DNA of 40,965 nucleotides from Methylovulum sp. (lineage in GTDB: Bacteria; Pseudomonadota; Gammaproteobacteria; Methylococcales; Methylomonadaceae). The position numbers and the translations under genes were made by a program. The stretch lies in assembly GCA_028712695.1 (NCBI GenBank), contig JAQTQZ010000030.1:1-40965 (forward strand). Direction: 5' to 3'. Position 1 is the stretch's first letter. Each line of letters opens with the position of its first letter. A model generated the notes under the pieces. It made no database searches. It was given only the letters and a program-made list of their open reading frames with translations, and had not been told where the DNA came from. Shown here piece after piece: positions 1 to 8,417 of the stretch.

Positions 1-1
1 G

Positions 2-988
2 ACTGAGTTGTACATTGCCTTAGTCTTTTTTATATTGATATTGGCCGGAGCCATGCTGTTTTTGCATTTTCGGATACTTCATCCGCTCAATGCCTTGAGA
101 AAATTGCTGGAACGCTTGACTGAAGGGAATTATACCCCGATCAATACAGATCATCTTGACCCCCTTTTGTTGCCGGTGTTTAACAGCTATAACGAGATGG
201 TCACCCATCTTGCCGAACTGGAAGAGGCTAAAAGCCGCTATGCGCAATCTTTGCAACGGGAGGTCAGATTGGCAACTCAAGCACTATTGGAGCAGCAATA
301 CAGCCTTGCCAGAGCCGAACGGCTTGCCGCCATTGGCGAAGTTGCCGCTGAACTGGCGCACGAAATCCGCAATCCCTTGGCAGGAATTCAAATGGCCTTT
401 AATAATTTACGCCGGGAAATTGATGAAAAATACCAGTGTGAAAGAATGGATATGATCAGTTCGGAACTCAAGCGTCTGGGCGTATTGCTCAGCGATATGC
501 TTAACCAAAGCAAGCATTCGCCCGAACTTGCCACGGATTTTAATGTGGCGACGTTAATTCGCGATTTATTAAGGTTAACCCGTTATCAAATTGCCGAATC
601 TATACAATTGGAGAGCGATATTCCCGACCTGTTATTAGTGCATTTGCCGGAAAGTGGTTTGCGCCAAGTCTTATTAAATTTAATTTTGAATGCCGCCGAC
701 ATCCTGGAAAGCCGCGCCGGTTTAGTCCACATCAAAGCCTACGCAGGGCGTGAGGGCTTATGTATAACGGTGACTGACAACGGCCCCGGTTTTTCTCAGG
801 ATATGCTCGACTACGGTATCCGTCCTTTCCGCACTAGCCGCGAGCATGGCACAGGTTTAGGTCTGGCAATGGTGCAACGGTTTGTAAAAAATTTGGGCGG
901 CACGATTAAGCTTACCAACCAACAACCCCATGGTGCTTGCGTGACCTTCTCATTACCCAAAGAATGCCTTGTTGGAGACCCTTTATGA
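2..988 (+). CDS. NtrB-type sensor histidine kinase (5' end outside window)
   Basis: The reading frame is open to the window edge, so the N-terminal sensor part is missing. The visible part starts with a transmembrane helix (residues 1-20, counting from the TTG at 8). A HAMP-like linker follows (about 21-80), then a short coiled coil and a HisKA domain with the H-box AELAHEIRNP (His118 is the likely phosphorylated residue). The C-terminal ATPase domain has the N-box (LNLILNAAD), the G1 box (VTDNGPGF) and the G2 box (GTGLGLAMV), so it looks catalytically complete. The stop overlaps the start of the response regulator gene (ATGA at 985-988), so the pair is translationally coupled. It should sense an unknown signal at the inner membrane and phosphorylate the regulator encoded next to it. 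The signal cannot be inferred because the sensor domain is not in view. Confidence 0.93.
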   Translation, partial: TELYIALVFFILILAGAMLFLHFRILHPLNALRKLLERLTEGNYTPINTDHLDPLLLPVFNSYNEMVTHLAELEEAKSRYAQSLQREVRLATQALLEQQYSLARAERLAAIGEVAAELAHEIRNPLAGIQMAFNNLRREIDEKYQCERMDMISSELKRLGVLLSDMLNQSKHSPELATDFNVATLIRDLLRLTRYQIAESIQLESDIPDLLLVHLPESGLRQVLLNLILNAADILESRAGLVHIKAYAGREGLCITVTDNGPGFSQDMLDYGIRPFRTSREHGTGLGLAMVQRFVKNLGGTIKLTNQQPHGACVTFSLPKECLVGDPL

Positions 989-2376
989 TAGAAACGCTGC
1001 TGATTATTGAAGACGAAAAACTGTTAGGTTCCGAACTGTCACGGCACTATCGGCAATCTGGTTGGGACGTTGCGCTAGCGGCCAATTTGACTGAGGCGAA
1101 AGCCTTATTGCTTAAAAAAAGCATAGAACCGCTATTGATACTTTCGGATATGAATCTGCCTGATGGTAATGCGTTGGATTTTATGGAAGCGATGAAAAAA
1201 CAAGCCTGCTACGCAGAGTGGCTGTTTTTGACAGGTTACGGCAGTGTGCCGGATTCCGTGCGGGCCTTACGGTTGGGCGCTTACGATTTTTTGGAAAAAC
1301 CCTGTGATCTGGATCGCCTCGACCTGGTGGTTGCTAGTGCCGCACGTAGCGCGGCGATCCAGCGGCGGGTCATCGACCAGACCAAACAAAGCTACCGCCG
1401 CTATTCACCCGACGCTTATGTCGGTCATAGCCCGCAGGCAGAAAGTATTCGGCAATTATTGACAAAGCTGACTGAAGTGCCTTTTAGCGCGTTGGTGATT
1501 GGTGGTGAAAGCGGGACGGGCAAAGGTTTGACCGCCCGTATTCTGCACTACGGCGGCGCCCGTGCGCAACAACCGATGATTGAAGTCAATTGTGCGGCGT
1601 TGCCTAGGGAGTTGTTGGAATCAGAGTTATTCGGCCATGAGCCAGGCGCTTTTACCGGTGCCTCAGGCCGTCATCGCGGCTTGCTTGAACAGGCCGATGG
1701 CGGCACCTTATTCATGGATGAAATCGGTGAAATGCCCTTGGATCTACAGGCCAAATTGCTGAAAGCGATGGAAGACCATAAAGTCCGGCGTTTAGGGGGC
1801 GAGAAAGAAATCCGCGTGGATGTGCAGATTGTCGCCGCCAGTAACCGCGATTTGGAACAAATGACACGGGCGGGGACGTTTAGGACGGATTTATATCATC
1901 GTTTAAGTGTGTTTCGCGTTATCCTGCCGCCCTTACGTGATGCCGTGGAAGACTTGGATGAATTAGTCCCGCTATTTGTCGCGGAATATAATGCCAAAGC
2001 AGGCAAGCATGTTAAGGATATTCCGGATGAAGTTTGGGACAAGCTGAAAGCGCATTATTGGCCGGGCAATGTAAGGGAATTGCGCAACGTCATTGAACGC
2101 TGTGTCTTATTCTCCGACGGGTCGGAGTTTCCAGGGCAATGGCTGCAATTGCCAGGCCAGCAGGACGGCGATAAAGCCAACCGGGTTGACGGCGAGAATA
2201 TGATTTGTTTGCCACTTGACGGCAGCATGGCGTTGGACGATATGGACCGTTTTATTATCAAAACGGCGCTGGAACGGGCAGGGAATAATTTGACTGCCGC
2301 TGCTAGGGCATTGGGTGCAACCCGCGAAACGTTGCGCTATCGGGTACGTAAATATAATCTGAAAATAGATGATTGA
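985..2376 (+). CDS. NtrC-family sigma-54-dependent response regulator
   Basis: The 463-residue protein has the full NtrC layout. The receiver domain (1-120) has the acidic pair E9-D10, phospho-acceptor Asp55 in LSDMNLPDG, and the conserved Lys in LEKPCD. The central AAA+ domain has Walker A GESGTGKG, the sigma-54-contacting loop GAFTGA and Walker [13 protein letters not shown] Fis-type helix-turn-helix lies at the end ([20 protein letters not shown]). I chose the ATG at 985, which overlaps the kinase stop, over an upstream in-frame start at 937, because the receiver domain begins right there ([10 protein letters not shown]). An intact GAFTGA loop means it should activate sigma-54 promoters. 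No target promoter of the -24/-12 type was recognised in the window. Its exact subfamily and signal are unknown. Confidence 0.95.
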   Translation: MIETLLIIEDEKLLGSELSRHYRQSGWDVALAANLTEAKALLLKKSIEPLLILSDMNLPDGNALDFMEAMKKQACYAEWLFLTGYGSVPDSVRALRLGAYDFLEKPCDLDRLDLVVASAARSAAIQRRVIDQTKQSYRRYSPDAYVGHSPQAESIRQLLTKLTEVPFSALVIGGESGTGKGLTARILHYGGARAQQPMIEVNCAALPRELLESELFGHEPGAFTGASGRHRGLLEQADGGTLFMDEIGEMPLDLQAKLLKAMEDHKVRRLGGEKEIRVDVQIVAASNRDLEQMTRAGTFRTDLYHRLSVFRVILPPLRDAVEDLDELVPLFVAEYNAKAGKHVKDIPDEVWDKLKAHYWPGNVRELRNVIERCVLFSDGSEFPGQWLQLPGQQDGDKANRVDGENMICLPLDGSMALDDMDRFIIKTALERAGNNLTAAARALGATRETLRYRVRKYNLKIDD

Positions 2377-2390
2377 GGGATGTGACCGGT

Positions 2391-2416
2391 TTGTGACATC
2401 CGATACACTCTATGAT
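2391..2416 (+). promoter_or_regulatory. Weak candidate promoter for the his-tat block
   Basis: The 110-base gap before hisB holds a reasonable -10 hexamer TATGAT (2411-2416). The nearest -35-like hexamer is TTGTGA (2391-2396), but the spacing is only 14 bases. The placement is suggested mainly by its being the only gap before a long co-directional block. I see no attenuator-type leader peptide rich in histidine codons here. Confidence 0.25.
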
Positions 2417-2486
2417 AACCTGCACATCGCCACGCTATTTCTATTAAAACCAGGCAAATGATCACCAAGATATTAATTATTTAAAA

Positions 2487-3086
2487 ATGACAATGACCGC
2501 ACGCACTGCACAAATAGAACGCAACACGCTTGAAACTCAAATTAAAGTCAATATCAATCTGGACGGGACAGGCAAAGTTTCGTTTTTGACCGGTGTGCCG
2601 TTCCTTGACCACATGCTCGATCAAATAGCCCGGCATGGCCTGATTGACATGGAGATCGACGCTAAAGGCGATCTGGAAATAGATGCGCATCATACGGTAG
2701 AGGATATTGGTATTACTTTAGGCCAAGCCTTTGCCCAGGCAATCGGCGATAAAAAAGGCATTTACCGCTACGGCCATGCTTATGTCCCGCTGGATGAGTC
2801 CTTGTCCAGAGTCGTGATTGATTTTTCTGGCCGCCCCGGATTGTTCTACGAAGTTAAATTTCCGAAAGCCATGATAGGCCGCTTTGATGTTGACTTGTTC
2901 CGCGAGTTTTTTCAGGGTTTTGTCAATCATGCCGGCGTGACGTTGCATATAGACAATCTGAAAGGCGCTAATTCCCATCATATTGCCGAAACCATTTTTA
3001 AGGCATTAGGCCGCGCCATCCGCATGGCAATTACCGCAGATACGCGTATGGCAGGTATAATGCCGTCCACCAAAGGCGTGCTCTAA
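2487..3086 (+). CDS. hisB: Imidazoleglycerol-phosphate dehydratase
   Basis: HisB (199 residues) removes water from imidazole-glycerol phosphate to give imidazole-acetol phosphate, the sixth step of histidine synthesis in the cytosol. The metal-binding family motifs are all present: [23 protein letters not shown] and the C-terminal [16 protein letters not shown]. The length matches the monofunctional dehydratase. There is no fused histidinol-phosphatase domain as in the enteric HisB. Two start codons lie two codons apart (2487 and 2493) and no good ribosome-binding site separates them; 2487 is used. It is the first gene of hisB-H-A-F-I-E. Confidence 0.97.
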   Translation: MTMTARTAQIERNTLETQIKVNINLDGTGKVSFLTGVPFLDHMLDQIARHGLIDMEIDAKGDLEIDAHHTVEDIGITLGQAFAQAIGDKKGIYRYGHAYVPLDESLSRVVIDFSGRPGLFYEVKFPKAMIGRFDVDLFREFFQGFVNHAGVTLHIDNLKGANSHHIAETIFKALGRAIRMAITADTRMAGIMPSTKGVL

Positions 3087-3127
3087 GCATCATTCCCCTT
3101 ATTTGACCCTTTTTACACTGAACGTTT

Positions 3128-3769
3128 ATGTCTTCTGTTGCTGTTATTGATTACGGAATGGGTAATTTGCATTCCATTGCTAAAGCCCTGCAACACGCCG
3201 CCTCGGAGGTGGATGTCCAGATTGTTTCTGATGTTGATGTGATTTTACGGGCTGATCGTGTCGTTTTTCCCGGTGTTGGCGCGATGCGTGATTGTATGCA
3301 GGCACTCAATACTTCGGGTTTAACCGGGGTCATCCACCAAGTTGCTAACAGTCGGCCTTTACTGGGTATTTGTCTGGGCATGCAGGCCTTACTGACTGAC
3401 AGCGAAGAAAATGGCTATACTGAAGGCTTGAATGTGCTGGCAGGCCATGTCGTGCGTTTTGCTGATGGATTGGCCGATAAAAGCAACAATAAATTGAAAG
3501 TTCCGCACATGGGCTGGAATCAGGTGCGGCAGTTGCCGCATCCGCTCTGGAAAGGCATCCCTCAGGATAGCCGCTTTTATTTTGTCCATAGTTATTATGC
3601 TAGACCGGATAATGCCGCTTTGGTGGCCGCCACGACAGATTACCCTGATCCATTTGCATGCGCTTTAGCGCAAAACAATATCTTTGCCGTACAATTCCAT
3701 CCCGAAAAAAGTCAGGCAGTCGGTTTGCAACTGCTCAAGAATTTTTTGCATTGGGATGGACAAGTTTAA
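3128..3769 (+). CDS. hisH: Imidazole glycerol phosphate synthase, glutaminase subunit
   Basis: HisH (213 residues) is a class I glutamine amidotransferase. It hydrolyses glutamine and channels ammonia to HisF, which makes imidazole-glycerol phosphate and AICAR. The oxyanion region PGVGAM, the nucleophile Cys82 in LLGICLGMQ, and His191 and Glu193 in QFHPEKS form the expected catalytic triad. It lies 41 bases after hisB, and its partner gene hisF is two genes downstream in the same direction. Confidence 0.97.
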   Translation: MSSVAVIDYGMGNLHSIAKALQHAASEVDVQIVSDVDVILRADRVVFPGVGAMRDCMQALNTSGLTGVIHQVANSRPLLGICLGMQALLTDSEENGYTEGLNVLAGHVVRFADGLADKSNNKLKVPHMGWNQVRQLPHPLWKGIPQDSRFYFVHSYYARPDNAALVAATTDYPDPFACALAQNNIFAVQFHPEKSQAVGLQLLKNFLHWDGQV

Positions 3770-3802
3770 ATTGATTAATATGTTGCTGAGGTTTCTTACA
3801 TT

Positions 3803-4534
3803 ATGCTGTTAATACCCGCTATCGACTTAAAAGAAGGGAAATGTGTGCGTTTACGTCAAGGACGCATGGAAGATGACACGGTTTTTTCTGATGATCCGGT
3901 GGCGGTTGCTGGTCGTTGGGTAGCTGCAGGCGCAAAACGTCTACATTTGGTCGATTTGGATGGCGCCTTCGCGGGCAAACCTAGAAATGCCGACGTGATT
4001 CATGCGATTGTTGCCGCTTATCCTGATGTGCCCGTGCAGATAGGCGGTGGCATCCGTGATGAAGACACCATACAAGCGTATCTGGATGCGGGTGTCGAAT
4101 ATGTGATTATTGGCACTAAAGCAGTGAATGAACCCCATTTTGTCCGGGATATGGCTTTAGAATATCCACGGCGTATTATTGTTGGGCTGGATGCGAAGGA
4201 TGGTAAGGTCGCAATTGATGGCTGGTCGAAATTATCCAAACACGATGTGGTTGATCTGGCACAGCACTTTGAAGCCGATGGTGTCGAAGCGATCATTTAT
4301 ACTGACATTTCCCGTGACGGCATGATGCAGGGTGTGAATATTGAGGCGACGGCCAGATTGGCAAGAGCCATCCGTATTCCAGTCATCGCCTCAGGCGGCA
4401 TCACCAACATTGATGACATAAGGGCCTTGGGTAGAGTCGCGCATGAAGGTATTATGGGGGCAATTACCGGCCGCGCCATTTATGAAGGCACGCTGGATTT
4501 TGCCGAAGCCGAAAAATTAGCGGAATCATTCTGA
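3803..4534 (+). CDS. hisA: ProFAR isomerase (HisA)
   Basis: The 243-residue TIM barrel carries out the Amadori rearrangement of ProFAR to PRFAR. The two catalytic aspartates are visible in [13 protein letters not shown] (near the N-terminus) and [13 protein letters not shown]. The phosphate-binding glycine motifs QIGGGIRD and IASGGITN are intact. A GAGG-type ribosome-binding site (TGAGG) lies in the 33-base gap after hisH. It precedes hisF by only 4 bases, as in most proteobacterial his operons. Confidence 0.97.
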   Translation: MLLIPAIDLKEGKCVRLRQGRMEDDTVFSDDPVAVAGRWVAAGAKRLHLVDLDGAFAGKPRNADVIHAIVAAYPDVPVQIGGGIRDEDTIQAYLDAGVEYVIIGTKAVNEPHFVRDMALEYPRRIIVGLDAKDGKVAIDGWSKLSKHDVVDLAQHFEADGVEAIIYTDISRDGMMQGVNIEATARLARAIRIPVIASGGITNIDDIRALGRVAHEGIMGAITGRAIYEGTLDFAEAEKLAESF

Positions 4535-4538
4535 AGCT

Positions 4539-5312
4539 ATGAGCCTAGCCAAACGTATTATTCCCTGTTTGGATGTTGATAATGGTCGCGTCGTCAAAGG
4601 CGTGAAATTTGTCGATATCCGCGATGCCGGCGATCCGGTAGAAATTGCCAGGCGCTATGACCGCGAAGGTGCCGACGAAATCACCTTTTTGGACATTACC
4701 GCGACACATGATAATCGTGACACGATAGTGCATGTGGTCGAACAAGTTGCCAGTGAAGTCTTTATCCCGCTGACAGTCGGCGGCGGCATCAGGACACTGG
4801 ATGACATCCGGCGCATGCTGAACGCGGGCGCAGATAAAGTTGGCATTAACAGCGCCGCGGTGTTTAATCCTGAATTTGTCAAAGAAGCCGCAGACCGCTT
4901 TGGTTCACAGTGTATTGTAGTAGCCATAGACGCTAAAAAAGTCAGCCAGCCTGGTGAACAAAATCGGTGGGAGATATTTACCCACGGTGGCCGTAAACCC
5001 ACCGGCATTGATGCAGTCGAATGGGCTAGAAAAATGGTGGCTTACGGGGCAGGGGAGATCCTGTTGACCAGCATGGATAATGATGGCACCCGCGCAGGCT
5101 TTAACCTGCCATTGACCCGCGCGGTCAGCGAAGCGGTATCCGTGCCGGTCATCGCGTCCGGCGGCGTCGGCAACTTAGAACATCTGGCCGAAGGCATACT
5201 CGAAGGCAAAGCGGATGCGGTATTGGCGGCAAGTATTTTTCATTTCGGCGAATATACTATTGGGCAGGCTAAACGGTATATGCAATCACGCGGTATTGAG
5301 GTGCGGTTATGA
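4539..5312 (+). CDS. hisF: Imidazole glycerol phosphate synthase, cyclase subunit
   Basis: HisF (257 residues) accepts ammonia from HisH and cyclises PRFAR. The N-terminal [14 protein letters not shown] contains the catalytic Asp11, and the second catalytic aspartate is in VVAIDAKK. Phosphate-binding motifs LTVGGGIRT and IASGGVGN are present. Sequence and barrel length match the family throughout. Its stop overlaps the hisI start by 4 bases (5309-5312), which implies coupled translation. Confidence 0.97.
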   Translation: MSLAKRIIPCLDVDNGRVVKGVKFVDIRDAGDPVEIARRYDREGADEITFLDITATHDNRDTIVHVVEQVASEVFIPLTVGGGIRTLDDIRRMLNAGADKVGINSAAVFNPEFVKEAADRFGSQCIVVAIDAKKVSQPGEQNRWEIFTHGGRKPTGIDAVEWARKMVAYGAGEILLTSMDNDGTRAGFNLPLTRAVSEAVSVPVIASGGVGNLEHLAEGILEGKADAVLAASIFHFGEYTIGQAKRYMQSRGIEVRL

Positions 5313-5704
5313 GTGTCGCTTGGCTTGATGAAATTCGCTGGACTCAGGATGGCTTGTGCCCGGTGATTGCCCAACAGACCGGCAATGGTAAAGTTATGAT
5401 GTTTGCGTGGATGAACCACGAAGCACTGGCATTAACGGCTAAAGAAGGCTATGCCGTGTACTGGTCACGCTCACGTGGAAAATTGTGGCGCAAAGGCGAG
5501 GAATCAGGACACCGGCAGAAAGTCGTCAGCATTCGGGTCGACTGTGATGAAGACGTCATTTTGCTGGAAATCGAACAGGAAGGCGGCATCGCCTGCCATA
5601 CTGGACGGGAAAGCTGTTTTTATCGGCAGCTGGTTGATGGACAGTGGCAGGCGGTTGAGCCGGTGTTAAAAAATGCTGATGAGATTTATAAAAAAAATGA
5701 ATAA
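5309..5704 (+). CDS. hisI: Phosphoribosyl-AMP cyclohydrolase
   Basis: This 131-residue, zinc-dependent enzyme opens the purine ring of phosphoribosyl-AMP (third step of histidine synthesis). The metal-binding signature is present: [14 protein letters not shown] followed by [13 protein letters not shown]. It is a separate gene from hisE, unlike the fused HisIE of enterics. The start overlaps hisF and the end overlaps hisE by 8 bases. Confidence 0.96.
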   Translation: MSVAWLDEIRWTQDGLCPVIAQQTGNGKVMMFAWMNHEALALTAKEGYAVYWSRSRGKLWRKGEESGHRQKVVSIRVDCDEDVILLEIEQEGGIACHTGRESCFYRQLVDGQWQAVEPVLKNADEIYKKNE

Positions 5705-6014
5705 CGTATTGCAACAATTAGCAGATATTCTGGAACAGCGTAAACAGGAGCCTGCTGACAAGTCTTATGTAGCCAGCCTTTACGCCAAAGGTCTGGATAC
5801 GATTTTAAAAAAAGTCGGTGAAGAAGCCACTGAAACCGTGATTGCGGCCAAAGGTGACGATAAGCAGCAGATTATTTATGAAATGGCCGATTTGTGGTTT
5901 CATTGCCTGGTGTTGTTAGCCCAGCAAGAGCTGCATCCTGATGACGTGTTGCAGGAATTGCAGCGACGTTTCGGTCTATCCGGATTGGAAGAAAAAGCGC
6001 GGCGCAACCAATAA
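5697..6014 (+). CDS. hisE: Phosphoribosyl-ATP diphosphatase
   Basis: HisE (105 residues from the ATG at 5697) hydrolyses phosphoribosyl-ATP to phosphoribosyl-AMP, the step before HisI. It is an all-alpha MazG-like fold with the family motifs [15 protein letters not shown] and [14 protein letters not shown], which carry the Mg-binding acidic residues. I chose 5697 over an upstream in-frame ATG at 5673 because the family begins at [20 protein letters not shown] ribosome-binding site precedes it, inside hisI. It is followed by tatA after 62 bases, a linkage known from other gammaproteobacteria. Confidence 0.95.
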   Translation: MNNVLQQLADILEQRKQEPADKSYVASLYAKGLDTILKKVGEEATETVIAAKGDDKQQIIYEMADLWFHCLVLLAQQELHPDDVLQELQRRFGLSGLEEKARRNQ

Positions 6015-6076
6015 AACCAAGCTAGGGGGCGAAAATAATCCTGCCTGGTTTCTGTGTAGACTAACTGGAGTTTAAA

Positions 6077-6307
6077 ATGGGTATTAGTGTTACTAAGTTG
6101 TTAATTTTATTAGCTATAATTGTCGTTGTGTTTGGCACCAAACGGTTGCGCAACATAGGTTCGGACTTGGGTGATGCTATCAAAGGTTTCCGTTCCGCTA
6201 TTAAGGATGGCGAAGAGGAAAAAATCGCTGAAAGAGACAGCGAAGCTAATGTCATTGATGGCGAAATAGCCGCCAAACAGACTGATAAGCCTGATTCGCA
6301 TGTTTGA
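6077..6307 (+). CDS. tatA: Twin-arginine translocase subunit TatA
   Basis: A 76-residue protein with one N-terminal transmembrane helix (about residues 5-20), the FGTKRLRNIG hinge and an amphipathic helix (DLGDAIKGFRSAIKDG), then a polar acidic tail. This is the classic TatA layout. TatA oligomers form the size-adaptable passage through which folded proteins cross the inner membrane. A GGAG ribosome-binding site lies 6 bases before the ATG. The gene overlaps tatB by 8 bases. Confidence 0.96.
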   Translation: MGISVTKLLILLAIIVVVFGTKRLRNIGSDLGDAIKGFRSAIKDGEEEKIAERDSEANVIDGEIAAKQTDKPDSHV

Positions 6308-6620
6308 GATAGGATTTTCCGAATTGGTCATGATAGGCTTGGTCAGCTTGTTGGTGATAGGCCCTGAAAGGTTGCCGAAAGTAGCGAGGATTGCCGGTTT
6401 TTGGATAGGCAGAACGCAAAAGATGATCAGTTCCATCAAGACTGAAATCAAACACGAGCTGCAAGTTGAGGAAATTCGTCAAGCATTGGAACAGCAACCA
6501 GGAATGCAGGAATTTGAGCATTTGTTCGATAAAGTTGCCGATACGGCGCAAACGTTCAAATCATCAGTGGAGCAGCCAGCGAAAGCTGACATAAAAGCAC
6601 AACAGCATGAGCAAAAATAA
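6300..6620 (+). CDS. tatB: Twin-arginine translocase subunit TatB
   Basis: A 106-residue protein starting with MFEIGFSELVMIG. The single N-terminal transmembrane helix has the Glu at position 8 that is typical of TatB. The hinge motif VIGPERLPKVAR and a long amphipathic, coiled-coil-prone helix follow. With TatC it forms the receptor for twin-arginine signal peptides. It is somewhat shorter than the E. coli protein but complete. It overlaps tatA by 8 and tatC by 14 bases. Confidence 0.95.
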   Translation: MFEIGFSELVMIGLVSLLVIGPERLPKVARIAGFWIGRTQKMISSIKTEIKHELQVEEIRQALEQQPGMQEFEHLFDKVADTAQTFKSSVEQPAKADIKAQQHEQK

Positions 6621-7428
6621 TTACACGGCACAGGAAGAGCAACCGTTCATTAGCCATTTGATTGAATTGCGCGACCGTTTGCTGCGGGTGGTTTTGTTCG
6701 TATTGGTTGTGTTTTTAGGGTTGGCTTCTTATGCCAATCAAATTTATAGTATTCTGGCGGGCCCTTTGCTCAAGCACATGCCGGAAAATAGTTCAATGAT
6801 CGCCATTGAAGTGGCGTCGCCTTTTTTTATACCCTTTAAGCTGGCGTTAGTCGTCGCAGTTTTTATTTCTGTTCCGTTTATCCTTTATCAGTTCTGGGCG
6901 TTTGTCGCACCTGGCTTATATAAACATGAGCAGCGGCTGGTTCTGCCATTGCTGGTTGCCAGTACGCTATTGTTTTATCTAGGTGTTGTGTTTGCCTATT
7001 ACGTGGTTTTTCCGCTTATTTTTGGATTTTTAACAGCGGCGGCACCGGTAGGTGTCACCGTAATGACCGATATTTCCAAATACTTGGATTTTGTCTTAAC
7101 GCTGTTTTTTGCGTTCGGCGTTTGCTTTGAAGTGCCTATTTTTACGATTGTTATCGTCTGGAGCGGGTTGGCCACGTCTAAAGACTTGAGTGAACAACGC
7201 CCTTATGTGATTGTCGGCGCATTTGCTGTTGGCATGTTGCTCACCCCGCCTGATGCCATTTCACAAACCTTGCTAGCGGTGCCCATGTGGCTGTTATTTG
7301 AAATTGGCCTGGTATTTTCGCGCTTTTTTGTCCGGAAAGCAGAAAGTGATGGGCAACTTCCTGCTATTGCTGAAATGCCAACAGACTTGGATAAAAGCGC
7401 AAAGGGCGGGAAGAAAACGGATAGTTAG
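6607..7428 (+). CDS. tatC: Sec-independent translocase subunit TatC
   Basis: The 273-residue polytopic inner-membrane protein has six predicted helices and begins with the cytosolic motif QPFISHLIELRDRLLR, which helps bind twin-arginine signal peptides. A conserved PFILYQFWAFVAPGLYKHE segment and the later FGVCFEVPIF and LLTPPDAISQ motifs are characteristic. It completes the tatABC set. A hairpin follows 22 bases downstream, consistent with the end of the transcription unit. Confidence 0.97.
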   Translation: MSKNNYTAQEEQPFISHLIELRDRLLRVVLFVLVVFLGLASYANQIYSILAGPLLKHMPENSSMIAIEVASPFFIPFKLALVVAVFISVPFILYQFWAFVAPGLYKHEQRLVLPLLVASTLLFYLGVVFAYYVVFPLIFGFLTAAAPVGVTVMTDISKYLDFVLTLFFAFGVCFEVPIFTIVIVWSGLATSKDLSEQRPYVIVGAFAVGMLLTPPDAISQTLLAVPMWLLFEIGLVFSRFFVRKAESDGQLPAIAEMPTDLDKSAKGGKKTDS

Positions 7429-7450
7429 CCGTTTAAAATAATTGTATCGA

Positions 7451-7473
7451 CATCACGACGGGCAGTCGTGATG
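7451..7473. terminator. Hairpin after tatC, probable terminator
   Basis: CATCACGAC and GTCGTGATG form a perfect 9-bp stem around a 5-base loop (GGGCA), 22 bases after the tatC stop. Only two T residues follow directly, so it is not a textbook intrinsic terminator. Its position between convergent tatC and bfr fits a termination role. Confidence 0.45.
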
Positions 7474-7627
7474 TTCTGCGCTTAACAATCAACTTGACCA
7501 GTTTAGCCCTCGGCGCGAATGGATGGTTATTATTTGGATGAAGGCCATCTTGTGCCTTGACACGGTTTCTTCCATACACTTTCTTGTTGAATTCACACAG
7601 TTATTATAAGGTCGCCTTGGGCGATGC

Positions 7628-8092
7628 TCACATTTGCGCTTGCAAATAATTCTGTATGCCGATTTTTCCAATCAATTCAAACTGGGTTTCCAGCCAATCA
7701 ACATGTTCTTCCTCATTTTCCAGAATACGTTCAAAAATCTCCCTGGAAACATAATCTTTTATCTGCTCACAATAGGCAATTGCTTCTCTTAGCAACGGAA
7801 TGGCCGCATGTTCAAGCTTTAAGTCGCAGGCGAGCATTTCTTCAGGATGTTCGCCAATCATTAACTTATCAAGGCTTTGCAAGTTTGGTAGGCCTTCCAG
7901 AAACAGGATGCGCTCAATCAGCATGTCCGCATGCTTCATTTCATCAATGGATTCATGATATTCCTTTTCATTCAGCTTACTAAAGCCCCAGTTTTTGTAC
8001 ATGCGGGCATGTAAAAAATACTGGTTAATGGCAGTCAGCTCATTGGTAAGTGCTTTGTTAAGAAATTCAATAACTTTTTTATCACCTTTCAT
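7628..8092 (-). CDS. bfr: Bacterioferritin
   Basis: This 154-residue four-helix-bundle protein assembles into the 24-subunit iron-storage shell. All ferroxidase ligands are in place: Glu18, Glu51, His54, Glu94, Glu127 and His130. Met52, the haem axial ligand between two subunits, is also present. That identifies it as a true, ferroxidase-active, haem-binding Bfr and not a Dps or a heme-free ferritin. It lies 16 bases downstream of bfd, so storage and release functions are probably co-transcribed. Confidence 0.97.
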   Translation of the reverse strand: MKGDKKVIEFLNKALTNELTAINQYFLHARMYKNWGFSKLNEKEYHESIDEMKHADMLIERILFLEGLPNLQSLDKLMIGEHPEEMLACDLKLEHAAIPLLREAIAYCEQIKDYVSREIFERILENEEEHVDWLETQFELIGKIGIQNYLQAQM

Positions 8093-8108
8093 CAGACACC
8101 TCGGATTT

Positions 8109-8324
8109 TTAACACATGTTAAGGGCAGGTTGGTTAGACGCTTCCAACATTATAGGGCGTTGTTGACGGCTGTCGTCAAGCAATTCTTTGACGTGCCTGT
8201 TGCACTTTCCGCAGTCGCTACCGACGCCAAAACATTGGAATAATTGCCTGCGGGTGCAAACGCCCTTATCAATGGCATTTTTTATCTGGGTATCGGTAAC
8301 CGCTTTGCAAACACATACATACAT
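8109..8324 (-). CDS. bfd: Bacterioferritin-associated ferredoxin
   Basis: Bfd (71 residues) carries a [2Fe-2S] cluster and passes electrons to bacterioferritin haem so that stored ferric iron is released. The four cluster cysteines are visible as C4-x-C6 and C38-x2-C41, in the BFD-like Fer2 arrangement. Two more cysteines (C23, C31) lie between them. It is the first gene of bfd-bfr and has a Fur-like site in its promoter region, consistent with induction during iron starvation. Confidence 0.95.
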   Translation of the reverse strand: MYVCVCKAVTDTQIKNAIDKGVCTRRQLFQCFGVGSDCGKCNRHVKELLDDSRQQRPIMLEASNQPALNMC

Positions 8325-8356
8325 GAGAGTTATCCTGAATAGGTAGTTTTTACAAA

Positions 8357-8371
8357 TGATAACAATTCTTA
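8357..8371 (-). promoter_or_regulatory. Fur-box-like site overlapping the bfd promoter
   Basis: TGATAACAATTCTTA on the plus strand resembles the 7-1-7 Fur motif TGATAATNATTATCA, with about 11 of 14 specified positions matching. It lies 33-47 bases upstream of the bfd ATG. On the minus strand it overlaps a -10-like TATCAT, with TTTATT 17 bases upstream as a weak -35. This arrangement would give iron-dependent repression of bfd-bfr. Confidence 0.45.
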
Positions 8372-8417
8372 TTCGTAAAATAAAGCGGCTTTTTTATTTC
8401 TCTAACTATTTTAAAAC

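Noticed and set aside
7595-7627. Hairpin TCGCC-CAA-GGCGA just after bfr
   Set aside because: The stem is only 5 bp and there is no T-run on the minus strand.
7489-7671. 60-codon minus-strand frame after bfr
   Set aside because: It overlaps the end of bfr in another frame, has no ribosome-binding site and shows no protein-like features.
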